Under the pieces are notes generated by a model. It made no database searches, was not told the DNA's origin, and saw only the letters and a list, made by a program, of their open reading frames with translations. Both the position numbers and the translations under genes were made by a program. Below are positions 19,246 to 28,055 of a DNA stretch of 64,000 nt, piece by piece. Numbering within the stretch: the first letter of the stretch is position 1; each line of letters starts with the position of its first letter. The stretch is taken from contig SRSL01000001.1 of the NCBI GenBank assembly GCA_009735695.1, positions 744,048-808,047 of the forward strand, in the 5' to 3' direction. This stretch comes from Christiangramia bathymodioli (GTDB lineage: Bacteria > Bacteroidota > Bacteroidia > Flavobacteriales > Flavobacteriaceae).

Positions 19246-20264
19246 GCCGATTCTTTTTCGTTTTCAGATTCCAGCTGCCCGGTTTCGCCTTCGTATTGGG
19301 TTTCCTCGGTTCGTGCGTCATAACCCTGTTCGCGGAGATATTTTGAAAAAATATCGGTATAACCATGAGTGCAGATCACTTTCTCGCAGCCGGTTTCTTT
19401 AATGGAAGTAAGCAAACCCTGCCAGTCACAGTGATCGCTTAACACAAATCCCTTATCGATAGCCCTTCGTCTCCTGGCACCCCGAAAGGTCATCCAGCCG
19501 CTGGCCGAGGCGGTCACATAGGGAACCATTTTCCGGATCCAGGTGGTGCCGTGCGCGCTACCCGGAGCCAGTACGATATTGCCTTTTATTTCCTCCTTTT
19601 TTGTTTCCCTGGTGATCCTGGTCGTTTCGGGGAAATCGATCTGATCCCTAAGCACATTGGTCATATTTTCAATGGCACCATGTGTATAGATCTTTCCTAT
19701 AGAGGTATCCAGGTGCTTGAGCAGTCGCTGTGCCTTCCCCAGCGAATAACCGAACAATACCGAGGTTCTTCCGTCTTGCTGATTCTGTGCCCACCAGTTA
19801 TTGATATCCTCGAAAACCTGTTTCTGTGGCACCCATTTAAAGGCAGGCAGCCCAAAAGTACATTCGGTAATGAAGGTGTGACATTTAACTAACTTGTATG
19901 GAACGGCCACGCCATCATCTTCGGTTTTATAATCACCCGTAAAGACCCAAACTTCTCCTTGATATTCCACCCTTATCTGGGAAGAACCAATGATGTGCCC
20001 TGCAGGATGTAAGCTGAATTTCACACCATTTACCAGGAAAGTTTCGTTCCATTCCTTGCCAGTTACATTGATCTCTCCAAGGCGATGTTTGATGATAGGC
20101 ACATTGGAATGATGAGTGATATATTTGGAATGTCCCCAGCGGGAATGATCGGCATGGCCATGAGATATAATGGCTTTTTTCACCGGTTTCCACGGATCCA
20201 GGTACACATCGGCCTGGGCACAGTAAATTCCTTTTTCGTTAAATGCTAAAAGCGGTTGTTCCAT
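19242..20264 (-). CDS. DNA ligase-associated exonuclease, metallo-beta-lactamase fold
   Basis: Putative SNM1/CPSF73-like nuclease that prepares DNA ends for the adjacent ligase. The 340-residue product has the MBL metal motif ISHGHADHSRWGHS (His35, His37, Asp39, His40), a second histidine region HPAGHIIGSSQIRVEY, the acidic ligand in VFTGDYKTEDDG and the C-terminal VLSDHCDWQGLL and CTHGYTDIF motifs of the beta-CASP-like group. It heads the operon and overlaps the ligase start by 4 bp. A fourth common member of this module, the PdeM metallophosphoesterase, is not present here. Confidence 0.94.
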   Translation of the reverse strand: MEQPLLAFNEKGIYCAQADVYLDPWKPVKKAIISHGHADHSRWGHSKYITHHSNVPIIKHRLGEINVTGKEWNETFLVNGVKFSLHPAGHIIGSSQIRVEYQGEVWVFTGDYKTEDDGVAVPYKLVKCHTFITECTFGLPAFKWVPQKQVFEDINNWWAQNQQDGRTSVLFGYSLGKAQRLLKHLDTSIGKIYTHGAIENMTNVLRDQIDFPETTRITRETKKEEIKGNIVLAPGSAHGTTWIRKMVPYVTASASGWMTFRGARRRRAIDKGFVLSDHCDWQGLLTSIKETGCEKVICTHGYTDIFSKYLREQGYDARTEETQYEGETGQLESENEKESA

Positions 20265-20392
20265 ATTTTTTGCGGAAGAATTCTGAATTTAAAGAATTGC
20301 TACTTCAGCACGAAAGGATTAAGAAAAGATTAGCGAATGCTGAAGCCTCATATTTTAAAGATGCTTTGGGATAAAAAACCTCAACGATTATT

Positions 20393-20400
20393 TATATTTG
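20393..20400 (+). promoter_or_regulatory. Candidate -7 box upstream of TerB-like gene
   Basis: TATATTTG matches the TAnnTTTG consensus exactly and lies 22 bp before the ATG at 20423. A TTTG at 20365-20368 could be the -33 element, although the 24-bp spacing is slightly long. Confidence 0.5.
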
Positions 20401-20422
20401 TAAGACAAACCAAAACGAACAG

Positions 20423-20860
20423 ATGTCCTTTTCAGATTTATTTGGCTCCGGAGAGCACCTCAGAAACCTTAGTCATTTTGCTTCCATCGTGAATCTTGCT
20501 GCTGTTGATGGCGAGATCAACGAGGAGGAAGAACAACTGCTTAACCGCTTTGCCAGGAAACTTGATATTAGCGAAGAGGAATACGAGAAGGTGATTGAAA
20601 ACCCAAAAGCCTTTCCGCTTTCTTCCTACAATAGTATAGAACGCAGATTGGAAAGACTTCACGACCTGTTCCGTGTTATTTTTGCCGATCATGAGATCGA
20701 CGATGAGGAAACCGAATTGATCAAGCGCTATGCCATTGGGCTTGGTTTTTCAAGTCAGGCTTCAGAAGGCATCATCAATAGATCGATTCAGATCTTTACA
20801 GGTCAAATTAGTTTCGAAGATTATCGCTATTTGTTGGAAAAGGAATCAGACAAGGTCTGA
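20423..20860 (+). CDS. TerB-like (tellurite resistance B fold) protein
   Basis: The 145-residue all-helical acidic protein has two repeats of the TerB pattern: [21 protein letters not shown] (first 11 residues are the motif) and [20 protein letters not shown]-like, each with an Asp/Glu-rich metal-binding loop ([16 protein letters not shown]). TerB-fold proteins occur in metal-stress and membrane-associated systems; there is no ter operon here, so a role in tellurite resistance is not supported. It has a good promoter box and its 3' end overlaps the convergent fbp gene by 34 bp. Confidence 0.82.
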   Translation: MSFSDLFGSGEHLRNLSHFASIVNLAAVDGEINEEEEQLLNRFARKLDISEEEYEKVIENPKAFPLSSYNSIERRLERLHDLFRVIFADHEIDDEETELIKRYAIGLGFSSQASEGIINRSIQIFTGQISFEDYRYLLEKESDKV

Positions 20861-21876
20861 GACGATTTTTCTTCAGCCTTTTTCATGAATTCTTCGGCTT
20901 TTTCCACCATTTTTCGGCTTCCGCAGAAAAAAGGCACTCGCTGATGCAATTCGGTAGGCTTGATATCAAGGATTCGGGTAAATCCGTCGCTGGCCTTTCC
21001 GCCGGCCTGTTCCGTTAAATAAGCCATAGGATTGCATTCATACAATAGCCTTAATTTACCACTGCTGTTTCGGGATGATTTAGGATAGATAAAGATCCCT
21101 CCCTTGATCATATTCCGGTGAATATCCGAAACCATGGAACCTATATATCGCGAAGTATAAGGCCTGTCTCCTTCTTCCTCCTGGCAATACTTGATATAAT
21201 CTTTCACGCCCTGCGGAAAATGTATATAATTCCCTTCGTTGATGGAATAGATCCTACCCTCTTCAGGAAATTTCATATCGGGATGAGACAAATACCAGGA
21301 ACCTAACGCTGGGTTAAGGGTAAACCCATTAACCCCAAACCCGGTGGTGTACACCAGCATGGTAGAGGTTCCGTAGATGATATAGCCGGCCGCTACCTGG
21401 TTATTTCCTGGCTGCAGAAAATCCTCCAGCTGTACCGGTGTTCCAATTGCCGTCACTCTTTTATAGATCGAGAAGATGGTTCCTACCGAAACATTTACGT
21501 CTATATTAGAGCTACCGTCCAGGGGATCCATCAACACCACATATTTGTTCTGGTGATCACCTTTATGACCCTTGATCTGGATAAAATCGTCGTTTTCTTC
21601 GGAAGCGATCCCGCATACAATCTCACGGTTGGTAAGGGTTTGTATGAATTTATTATTGGCATATACATCCAGCTTTTGCTGGTCTTCTCCCTGAACATTG
21701 GTTTCACCGTAAGCACCGATGATATCTACCAGTCCGGCCTTGTTTACCTCGTGGTTTACAACTTTTGCAGCAAGCCTGATAGAATTAATCAATCTCGAAA
21801 GTTCCCCCGAGGAACCCGGAAAATGAGCCTGATTTTCGATAATAAATTCTCCAAGGGTTTGATTGTGCTTAGGCAT
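20827..21876 (-). CDS. fbp: Fructose-1,6-bisphosphatase, class I
   Basis: Gluconeogenic enzyme that hydrolyses fructose-1,6-bisphosphate to fructose-6-phosphate. The 349-residue product has the metal-binding DPLDGSSN motif (Asp117, Asp120), [10 protein letters not shown], the substrate-binding GSMVSDIHR and [24 protein letters not shown] segments, all typical of class I. The C-terminal tail of about 15 residues ([16 protein letters not shown]) extends past the usual end and is the part that overlaps the convergent TerB-like gene by 34 bp. The start is ATG at 21876. Confidence 0.97.
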   Translation of the reverse strand: MPKHNQTLGEFIIENQAHFPGSSGELSRLINSIRLAAKVVNHEVNKAGLVDIIGAYGETNVQGEDQQKLDVYANNKFIQTLTNREIVCGIASEENDDFIQIKGHKGDHQNKYVVLMDPLDGSSNIDVNVSVGTIFSIYKRVTAIGTPVQLEDFLQPGNNQVAAGYIIYGTSTMLVYTTGFGVNGFTLNPALGSWYLSHPDMKFPEEGRIYSINEGNYIHFPQGVKDYIKYCQEEEGDRPYTSRYIGSMVSDIHRNMIKGGIFIYPKSSRNSSGKLRLLYECNPMAYLTEQAGGKASDGFTRILDIKPTELHQRVPFFCGSRKMVEKAEEFMKKAEEKSSQTLSDSFSNK

Positions 21877-21954
21877 GCTATTTTTTTTAGGCTGGCTAAA
21901 ATAATGAAAATTGATCGCACTACAACGTTTTCGTAAATAAAGTAAATCATTGTT

Positions 21955-21962
21955 TAGATTTG
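21955..21962 (+). promoter_or_regulatory. Candidate -7 box of SMR exporter gene
   Basis: TAGATTTG fits TAnnTTTG and lies 31 bp before the ATG at 21994. A TTTT-rich stretch near 21928-21932 is a weak -33 candidate. Confidence 0.45.
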
Positions 21963-21993
21963 TGGGTATAATTCAATCAGTTTTAGTTGGCTT

Positions 21994-22320
21994 ATGAACT
22001 GGATCTTACTAATAATTGCAGGTTTATTTGAAGTAGCTTTTGCGGCATGCCTGGGGAAGGCAAAAAACGCATCGGGTAGCGAAGCAACCCTTTGGTATCT
22101 GGGTTTTATCATCTGCCTTGCTATCAGCATGTTTCTCCTAGTAAAAGCAACGAGAGAACTGCCTATTGGCACCGCCTATGCAGTATGGACCGGCATAGGC
22201 GCGGTGGGAACCGTCCTGGTTGGAATTCTTGTATTTAATGAACCAACCGGTTTTTGGCGTTTGTTTTTTATTTGCACTCTCATCGCCTCGATCGTTGGCC
22301 TGAAGTTCGTCTCTAACTAA
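21994..22320 (+). CDS. sugE: SMR family exporter, SugE/Gdx-like
   Basis: Small inner-membrane proton-coupled exporter. The 108-residue product has four membrane helices and the essential Glu13 in the first (GLFEVAFAACLGKAK). The helix-three sequence GTAYAVWTGIGAVGT carries the GIGAVG pattern of the SugE/Gdx subtype, whose known members export guanidinium, rather than the EmrE multidrug pattern; this assignment is inference. Only one subunit gene is present, so it would form a homodimer. No guanidine riboswitch was recognised in the 31-base leader. The first acetyltransferase gene follows after 16 bp and may be cotranscribed. Confidence 0.88.
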   Translation: MNWILLIIAGLFEVAFAACLGKAKNASGSEATLWYLGFIICLAISMFLLVKATRELPIGTAYAVWTGIGAVGTVLVGILVFNEPTGFWRLFFICTLIASIVGLKFVSN

Positions 22321-22336
22321 TATTAAAAACAACACT

Positions 22337-22825
22337 ATGGAAATTTCAATACGTAAGGCACGGAAAGAAGATATGGGAAAAGTCCTTGAACTCATCAATG
22401 AACTGGCGGTTTTTGAAAAGGAACCAGATGCAGTGATCATCGATGAAGACGATTTGGTAAGGGACGGATTTGGTGAAAATCCCGCTTTTCATTGCTTTGT
22501 AGGCGAAATAGATGGCAGGATCGAAGGTATGGCTCTGGTCTATTTCAGGTATTCTACCTGGAAAGGCAAGACCGTTCACCTGGAAGACCTGATCGTGCGG
22601 GAAGAATTCCGCGGAAAAGGCCTGGGATCTGCTTTATATACTGAAGTCATCAAATTCGCGGCGGATCAGAAGGTTAAGCGAACCGAATGGGTGGTGCTTA
22701 ACTGGAACAAACACGCCGCCGATTTTTATCGACGCACCGGGGCGAACGTAATGAACGAATGGGATACCGTGCAGATGGATGATATCGCCATGCATGAGTA
22801 TCTCAAACAGAAGAACATCCTTTAA
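22337..22825 (+). CDS. GNAT acetyltransferase, SSAT-like (first of tandem pair)
   Basis: Transfers an acetyl group from acetyl-CoA to an amine. The 162-residue product has YFRYSTWKGKTVHLEDLIV and the acetyl-CoA loop RGKGLG (92-97), then WVVLNWNKHAADFYRRTGA. The sequence resembles eukaryotic-type spermidine/spermine and thialysine N-acetyltransferases (the TWKGK...LEDL segment), so a diamine or polyamine substrate is plausible but unproven. It is about 50% identical by eye to the next gene, which points to tandem duplication. Confidence 0.9.
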   Translation: MEISIRKARKEDMGKVLELINELAVFEKEPDAVIIDEDDLVRDGFGENPAFHCFVGEIDGRIEGMALVYFRYSTWKGKTVHLEDLIVREEFRGKGLGSALYTEVIKFAADQKVKRTEWVVLNWNKHAADFYRRTGANVMNEWDTVQMDDIAMHEYLKQKNIL

Positions 22826-22858
22826 CCTCTTATTAATAGGCTTAAATCCTGCTTTACG

Positions 22859-22866
22859 TATTTTTG
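22859..22866 (+). promoter_or_regulatory. Candidate -7 box of second acetyltransferase gene
   Basis: TATTTTTG fits TAnnTTTG and lies 17 bp before the ATG at 22884, giving the second GNAT gene and the coupled aspartokinase their own promoter. Confidence 0.45.
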
Positions 22867-22883
22867 TATAAAACCACTGAAAA

Positions 22884-23360
22884 ATGAACTACACGATTCG
22901 AGAAGCCCGAAGAGAAGACATGCAAGATGTCCTGGAATTGATCAAGGAACTTGCAGAACATGAAAATCACCTGGACGATGTGGAAGTTACCGTATCCGAC
23001 CTGGAAAAAGAAGGTTTTGACAACGGGAACTTTAAATGCTTTGTTGCCGAAGTAGATGGAAAGATCCAAGGCATGGCGCTGGTCTATTTCAGATTTTCAA
23101 CCTGGAAAGGCCGAACCGTTCACCTGGAAGACCTTATCGTAAGAGAAAGCATGCGCGGTACCGGGCTGGGTGGTGCACTTTACCGACAGGTGGTGAAGTA
23201 TGGCCACGAACACGGAGTAAAACGCATCGAATGGGTAGTTTCTGAAGGCAATAAAAATGCCATCGAATTTTACGAAAATACCGGAGCCGAGATCAAGGAA
23301 AGCTGGAAGACCGTTCACATGGAGGAAAGTGGGATTCAGAAAAACATCAAGAAAAAGTGA
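22884..23360 (+). CDS. GNAT acetyltransferase, SSAT-like (second of tandem pair)
   Basis: The 158-residue paralogue of the preceding gene has the same framework: FRFSTWKGRTVHLEDLIV, acetyl-CoA loop RGTGLG (91-96) and WVVSEGNKNAIEFYENTGA. The N-terminal substrate-binding region is the most different part, so the two enzymes may have different substrates. Its TGA stop overlaps the GTG start of the aspartokinase gene (GTGA at 23357-23360), indicating translational coupling to amino-acid biosynthesis. Confidence 0.9.
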   Translation: MNYTIREARREDMQDVLELIKELAEHENHLDDVEVTVSDLEKEGFDNGNFKCFVAEVDGKIQGMALVYFRFSTWKGRTVHLEDLIVRESMRGTGLGGALYRQVVKYGHEHGVKRIEWVVSEGNKNAIEFYENTGAEIKESWKTVHMEESGIQKNIKKK

Positions 23361-24610
23361 TCAAGGTCTATAAGTTTGGAGGTGCATCGGTAAAGGATGC
23401 AGATGGCGTAAAAAATCTGATCAAAGTTCTTAACGAAACGGGAAGCGACCGAAAACTAATCGTGGTTTCGGCCATGGGAAAGACAACGAACGCCCTTGAA
23501 ATCGTGGTTAAAGATTACCTGGCCTCGGGTAAGATCCCTGAAAGCCTTAAAGAGGTAAGAGAATTTCATGAAATCATAGTCCAGGAATTGTTTCCATACA
23601 GCAAGGCTCAGGTTTACGACCTGACAAACTTTCTCTTCACCGAACTTGAAAACTTCCTCGTTCACAATAAATCTACCCAATATGATTTTGTGTACGACCA
23701 GATCGTGAGCTACGGGGAGCTGATCTCCACCAGGATCGTGAGCGAATATCTGAATTCTCAGCATTTCAATTCGACCTGGCTGGATGCGAGGGAATTGATA
23801 AAGACTGACAGTACCTACCGTGATGCCCAGGTTAACTGGACCAGGAGCCTGGACCTGATCCAGGAAAAGGTAGATCCCAAAAAGCTCAATATCACCCAGG
23901 GATTCATAGCCTCAGATCCCAATAATTTCACTACCACCCTGGGCCGGGAGGGTTCCGATTATTCGGCGGCCATCCTCGCTTACGGCCTGAATGCGGAAAG
24001 TGTGACCATCTGGAAAGATGTACCGGGTGTACTGAATGCTGATCCTAGGTATTTCAGCAAGACCCAATTGCTTAACCAGATCTCCTATGAAGAAGCGATC
24101 GAACTGGCTTTTTACGGTGCTTCGGTAATCCACCCTAAAACTTTGCAGCCTTTACAGCGTAAGGAAATACCGCTTTTCGTTCGATCTTTTATTGATATAG
24201 GCGGAAAGGGCACAGCAGTTAGCAAGGGAGAAACCATTTTTCCGGAAGTTCCCTGTTTTATAGTCAAAAAAGGCCAGGTGCTCATCTCGCTTTCTTCCCT
24301 GGATTTTTCATTTATGGTGGAAGAAAATATTTCTGAAATTTTCAAATTATTCCATCAATATCAGATGAAGGTAGATCTTATTCAGAATTCCGCGATCAGC
24401 TTCCGGGTGTGCGTGGACAACAAATTTAACCAGCTGGAAAAGCTCATTCAGCACCTGAAGGCGAGGTTCAAAGTAGACTTCAAAACCGGTGTTTCTTTGT
24501 ATACCATCCGGCACTTCAATGAGCAGGCGGTTGCTGAATTGGAGAAGGACAAAAATGTGCTTTTGAAACAGCTCACTCAAAATACAGTACAACTGGTTAC
24601 CGAAAACTAA
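23357..24610 (+). CDS. Aspartate kinase, GTG start
   Basis: Phosphorylates aspartate in the first step toward lysine, threonine and methionine. The 417-residue product begins (V/M)IKVYKFGGASVKDADG, with the KFGG motif at residues 6-9; the ATP-binding and aspartate-binding region reads TLGREGSDYSAAILAYG and WKDVPGVLNADPRYF. The C-terminus has an ACT-type regulatory region (VLISLSSLDFSFMVEENIS) shorter than in LysC of E. coli. The GTG start, overlapping the upstream stop as GTGA, is chosen because KFGG must be near the N-terminus. Which branch controls it cannot be told. Confidence 0.92.
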   Translation: MIKVYKFGGASVKDADGVKNLIKVLNETGSDRKLIVVSAMGKTTNALEIVVKDYLASGKIPESLKEVREFHEIIVQELFPYSKAQVYDLTNFLFTELENFLVHNKSTQYDFVYDQIVSYGELISTRIVSEYLNSQHFNSTWLDARELIKTDSTYRDAQVNWTRSLDLIQEKVDPKKLNITQGFIASDPNNFTTTLGREGSDYSAAILAYGLNAESVTIWKDVPGVLNADPRYFSKTQLLNQISYEEAIELAFYGASVIHPKTLQPLQRKEIPLFVRSFIDIGGKGTAVSKGETIFPEVPCFIVKKGQVLISLSSLDFSFMVEENISEIFKLFHQYQMKVDLIQNSAISFRVCVDNKFNQLEKLIQHLKARFKVDFKTGVSLYTIRHFNEQAVAELEKDKNVLLKQLTQNTVQLVTEN

Positions 24611-24622
24611 ATTTTGATTTCT

Positions 24623-24630
24623 TATTTTTG
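24623..24630 (+). promoter_or_regulatory. Candidate -7 box of olsF-like gene
   Basis: TATTTTTG fits TAnnTTTG and ends 22 bp before the ATG at 24653, 12 bp after the aspartokinase stop. Confidence 0.45.
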
Positions 24631-24652
24631 ATGGAACCAAACCAATCGAACT

Positions 24653-26452
24653 ATGGGAATCGTAAGTGCCAGGGAAGTTGCCAGTGTGATGAATCTTCAG
24701 AAATTCGGCTTCCTGGGTACTGGACTTGGATGGCTTATCCTGAAAACTACCAAGCTATCCAGGATCAACAAGGAATACGACAAACGCAAAAACCTTGAGG
24801 GCAGCGTTTTTATCGAATCCATACTTCAGGAATTCGAGATCGATTACGAGATCCCGGAAAAGGATCTGAAAAGAATTCCAAAAGATGGCGCTTTTATTAC
24901 CGTTTCCAACCACCCACTTGGCGGAATTGACGGCATGATCCTGATGAAAACCGTTCTGGAAAAAAGACCGGATTACAAGGTGATCGCGAATTTTCTATTA
25001 CATCGCCTCGAGCCTTTAAAACCTTATATCCTCCCGGTAAATCCATTTGAAGATCATAAAGAAGCTCAATCCAGCCTTGGCGGAATGAAAAAAGCGATCG
25101 CTCATCTAAAGGAAGGGCATGCACTGGGTATTTTCCCTGCAGGTGAGGTTTCAACACATCGGGAGCACAGGCAGATCGTGGATAAACCCTGGTCTGAATC
25201 GGCCATGAAATTGATCCAGAAATCAAAAGTTCCCGTGGTTCCCATTTATTTCCACGCCAAGAACAGCTTGTTCTTTTACAGGCTGGCTTCTATGAGCGAT
25301 GTTCTGAGAACTGCCAAATTGCCCAGCGAAATGCTTAGCCAGAAACGACGAAAAATAAAGGTTAGGATTGGTCACCCCATTCCCGTAGAAGACCAGTTGG
25401 AACATACCAACCTGGAGGCATACACTGCATTTCTCCGCCGAAAGACCTACATGTTAGCGAACGTTTTCGAGAAAAAGAATTTGCTGGCCAAGCTTCCAAG
25501 GCGGATCAAGATCCCAAGGTCGCCGAAAGAGATCGCTGAAGAGACCAACCAGGAATTGATGAAGATCGAGATCGACAATTGCCGAAAGATGGATAAACGC
25601 CTGCTCTTCAGTAAGAATTATGAAGTTTTTCTCGCCAAAAGAGAGGTGATCCCGAATATCCTGAACGAAATTGGACGTTTGAGAGAGATCACTTTCAGAG
25701 AGGTGGGAGAAGGAACCAATAAAAGTGTAGATCTGGACAAATTTGATGAATATTATCACCACCTGTTTTTGTGGGATGCTGAAGCCGAAAAGATCGCCGG
25801 TGCTTACCGAATGGGAATGGGACACGAGATCTTTGCCAATCATGGAATAGATGGTTTCTACCTTCAGGACCTGTTCCGCTTCGAGCCAGAATTGCATAAG
25901 ATGATGAGCCAGTCCATCGAAATGGGCCGTGCTTTCATCATTAAAGAATACCAGCAAAAGCCTATGCCGCTGTTCCTTCTATGGAAAGGCATCGTTCACT
26001 GTACCCTTCGTTTTCCAGAGCATAAATTCCTGATTGGCGGAGTAACGATCAGTGATAAGTTCAGCGATTTTTCAAAATCTCTCATGATCGAGTTCATGAA
26101 ATCGAATTATTATGATCCGTATGTTGCTCAATACGTCCGGCCTAAAAAGGAATTCAAGGTAAAACTGGAAGATGCCGATAAAGACCTGGTTTTCGATGAA
26201 AGTGAAGCCGACCTGAACAAATTCGATAAGATCATCGATGAACTGGAAACCGAGAATCTTCGACTTCCGGTTCTGATCAAAAAATATATCAAGCAAAACG
26301 CGAAGGTGGTGGCTTTCAATGTGGACCCGCTGTTCAATGACGCGGTAGACGGACTGATGTATATTCGAATTGCCGATCTTCCTGAAAGCACGGTAAAACC
26401 GGTAATGGAAGAGTTTCAGAAAGAGCTGGAAGCGCGGAATGGGCAGCCATAA
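24653..26452 (+). CDS. olsF: Bifunctional PlsC-GNAT acyltransferase, probable ornithine lipid synthase OlsF
   Basis: Probably makes ornithine or related amino-acid lipids, phosphorus-free membrane lipids. The 599-residue product is a fusion. The N-terminal half is a PlsC/OlsA-like O-acyltransferase with NHPLGGIDG (His87, Asp93) and FPAGEVST (161-168). The C-terminal half (about 320-520) is an OlsB/hemolysin-type N-acyltransferase of GNAT fold with LREITFREVGEGTN, KIAGAYRMGMG and ELGRAFI-like EMGRAFIIKEYQ. Such fusions, called OlsF, are known from Serratia and Flavobacterium johnsoniae. No clear membrane helix is seen, so it is probably a peripheral inner-membrane enzyme. The amino-acid substrate (ornithine, glycine or other) cannot be read. 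DUF6090 follows after 11 bp. Confidence 0.8.
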   Translation: MGIVSAREVASVMNLQKFGFLGTGLGWLILKTTKLSRINKEYDKRKNLEGSVFIESILQEFEIDYEIPEKDLKRIPKDGAFITVSNHPLGGIDGMILMKTVLEKRPDYKVIANFLLHRLEPLKPYILPVNPFEDHKEAQSSLGGMKKAIAHLKEGHALGIFPAGEVSTHREHRQIVDKPWSESAMKLIQKSKVPVVPIYFHAKNSLFFYRLASMSDVLRTAKLPSEMLSQKRRKIKVRIGHPIPVEDQLEHTNLEAYTAFLRRKTYMLANVFEKKNLLAKLPRRIKIPRSPKEIAEETNQELMKIEIDNCRKMDKRLLFSKNYEVFLAKREVIPNILNEIGRLREITFREVGEGTNKSVDLDKFDEYYHHLFLWDAEAEKIAGAYRMGMGHEIFANHGIDGFYLQDLFRFEPELHKMMSQSIEMGRAFIIKEYQQKPMPLFLLWKGIVHCTLRFPEHKFLIGGVTISDKFSDFSKSLMIEFMKSNYYDPYVAQYVRPKKEFKVKLEDADKDLVFDESEADLNKFDKIIDELETENLRLPVLIKKYIKQNAKVVAFNVDPLFNDAVDGLMYIRIADLPESTVKPVMEEFQKELEARNGQP

Positions 26453-26463
26453 AAGTTCAGAAA

Positions 26464-27240
26464 ATGATAAGTTTATTAAGAAAGACCCGAAAATGGTTGC
26501 TGGAAAAGAACAAATTCGGCAAATACGCGATCTATGCCATCGGCGAGGTCTTTTTAATCGTAATTGGTATTCTTATCGCCTTAGGACTTAACAACTGGAA
26601 AGAACGAAAAAGCGGCGAAGACCGCGAACAATTTTACCTTTCGGGATTAAGGGAAGAGTTCCAGCAAAGCAAAAGGAAACTTGAAAATCTCACCCAGGTA
26701 AATCGGGTGAATTATGAAGATGCCAAAAAAATTGCTTCGATGATGAACAATCCTGAAGCAAAAACTTCAGAAAAGGAGCTCTCCCAATTGCTCTATAACT
26801 CGGTTTCCTACGAACTCAATTACAACCCGAATAATTCACTGCTGAACGAACTGATCAGTTCCGGCGGATTAAAGGACATTTCAAATCCCGTATTGCGCGC
26901 GAAACTTACCGGGTGGGAATCATTTGTTCAAAGCGTACACCGGCAGGAAGCGAATCTGCGGGAGCAACGGGAGAAATTGCTGGATATCTTCAGAAATTCG
27001 AATGAAAGAAGCATCAGAACGATTCTCGATAAAACCCAGATTAGCGAGCAGCTGGAACTTAGGCAGGCAGAAGATCCTGTAAGTAATCTGGATTTACTTA
27101 CTTCCACAGAATTCGAGAACAACCTGCTTATATACATACTTACCGGAACCAGCACCGAAACGGCCCATTATCAACCGCTTTTAAAAGAAATCGACGAGAT
27201 TTTGCTGCTGATCAATGCTGAAATAGCCGAAATCGACTAG
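26464..27240 (+). CDS. DUF6090 family single-pass membrane protein
   Basis: The 258-residue product has the signature N-terminus of DUF6090: a basic stretch (RKTRKWLLEKNKFGKYAIYA) and one membrane helix at about 24-42 (GEVFLIVIGILIALGLNNW). The rest is a charged alpha-helical domain with coiled-coil character outside the membrane. These proteins are abundant in marine Flavobacteriia and have no assigned role. It is 11 bp downstream of the acyltransferase gene and probably in the same transcript. Confidence 0.88.
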   Translation: MISLLRKTRKWLLEKNKFGKYAIYAIGEVFLIVIGILIALGLNNWKERKSGEDREQFYLSGLREEFQQSKRKLENLTQVNRVNYEDAKKIASMMNNPEAKTSEKELSQLLYNSVSYELNYNPNNSLLNELISSGGLKDISNPVLRAKLTGWESFVQSVHRQEANLREQREKLLDIFRNSNERSIRTILDKTQISEQLELRQAEDPVSNLDLLTSTEFENNLLIYILTGTSTETAHYQPLLKEIDEILLLINAEIAEID

Positions 27241-27333
27241 GTTCCCCTGTTAAGATACTGTTATTAATCTTTTCAAACTGGGAAGATCTTTCAATCCTTT
27301 TTATCTTGTTATTTTAAAAATCAAAAAAGAATC

Positions 27334-27987
27334 ATGGAAAATATATTGATAGCCGGCGCTACCGGCCATACAGGAAAAAGGGTGATCGAAATTCTGAACA
27401 ATTCAGAAAGTTTCAATCCGCTGGCACTGATACGAAAGGAAGAGCAAAGACAGCAATTCGAAGACATGGAAGTTGAAGCGGTTATGGGTGACCTGGAAGG
27501 TGATGTAAGTCATACTATGAAAGGCATTGATAAGGTGATCTTTGCAGCGGGATCTGGCAGCAAAACCGGTAAGGACAAAACAATTGCGGTAGATCAGGAA
27601 GGTGCTAAAAAACTGATTGACGCCGCGAAAAAGGCGAAAGTGAAGAAATTCGTAATGCTAAGCGCCATGGGTGCCGATGATCCTTCTCAACATGAAGATC
27701 TTCAGCATTACCTGGAAGCGAAAAAAGAAGCCGACGAATACCTGATGGAAAGCGGACTCAATTATACCATCGTCAGGCCGGGTGCGCTCACCGATGATCT
27801 GGGCCTTGCCAAAGTAAAGGTTGCAAAGGGCAGCCTGAACGAACGAGGTGAGATTTCAAGAGATGATGTGGCGTTTATTCTGGTCATGTCGCTTGCCGAT
27901 ACACTGGTTAAAAATGTAACTTTTGAAGCCATAGAAGGTGAGGAATCCATCAAATCGGCTTTGATCGAGATCAGCGGACTCGGCTAA
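27334..27987 (+). CDS. NAD(P)-binding atypical SDR (NmrA-like)
   Basis: The 217-residue product has the dinucleotide-binding GATGHTG motif (residues 8-14), VKKFVMLSAMGADDP and YTIVRPGALTDDLG, typical of the SDR_a5/NmrA group that includes flavin reductases and redox-sensing proteins. The canonical YxxxK catalytic pair is not obvious, so it may sense the NADP state or act as a chaperone-like reductase. A strong terminator follows 21 bp after the stop. Confidence 0.88.
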   Translation: MENILIAGATGHTGKRVIEILNNSESFNPLALIRKEEQRQQFEDMEVEAVMGDLEGDVSHTMKGIDKVIFAAGSGSKTGKDKTIAVDQEGAKKLIDAAKKAKVKKFVMLSAMGADDPSQHEDLQHYLEAKKEADEYLMESGLNYTIVRPGALTDDLGLAKVKVAKGSLNERGEISRDDVAFILVMSLADTLVKNVTFEAIEGEESIKSALIEISGLG

Positions 27988-28008
27988 AAATTGATAATAA
28001 AAAATGGG

Positions 28009-28037
28009 AAAAGCCATGCGATTAGCATGGCTTTTTT
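28009..28037 (+). terminator. Rho-independent terminator after atypical SDR gene
   Basis: AAAAGCCATGC (28009-28019) pairs with GCATGGCTTTT (28025-28035) over a 5-base loop, followed by T residues, in the direction of the plus-strand gene. Confidence 0.88.
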
Positions 28038-28055
28038 ATTTTATGCAACGTCATC

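Noticed and set aside
20423-20860. Tellurite resistance system
   Set aside because: Only a lone TerB-fold gene is present, with no other ter genes, so no such system is claimed.
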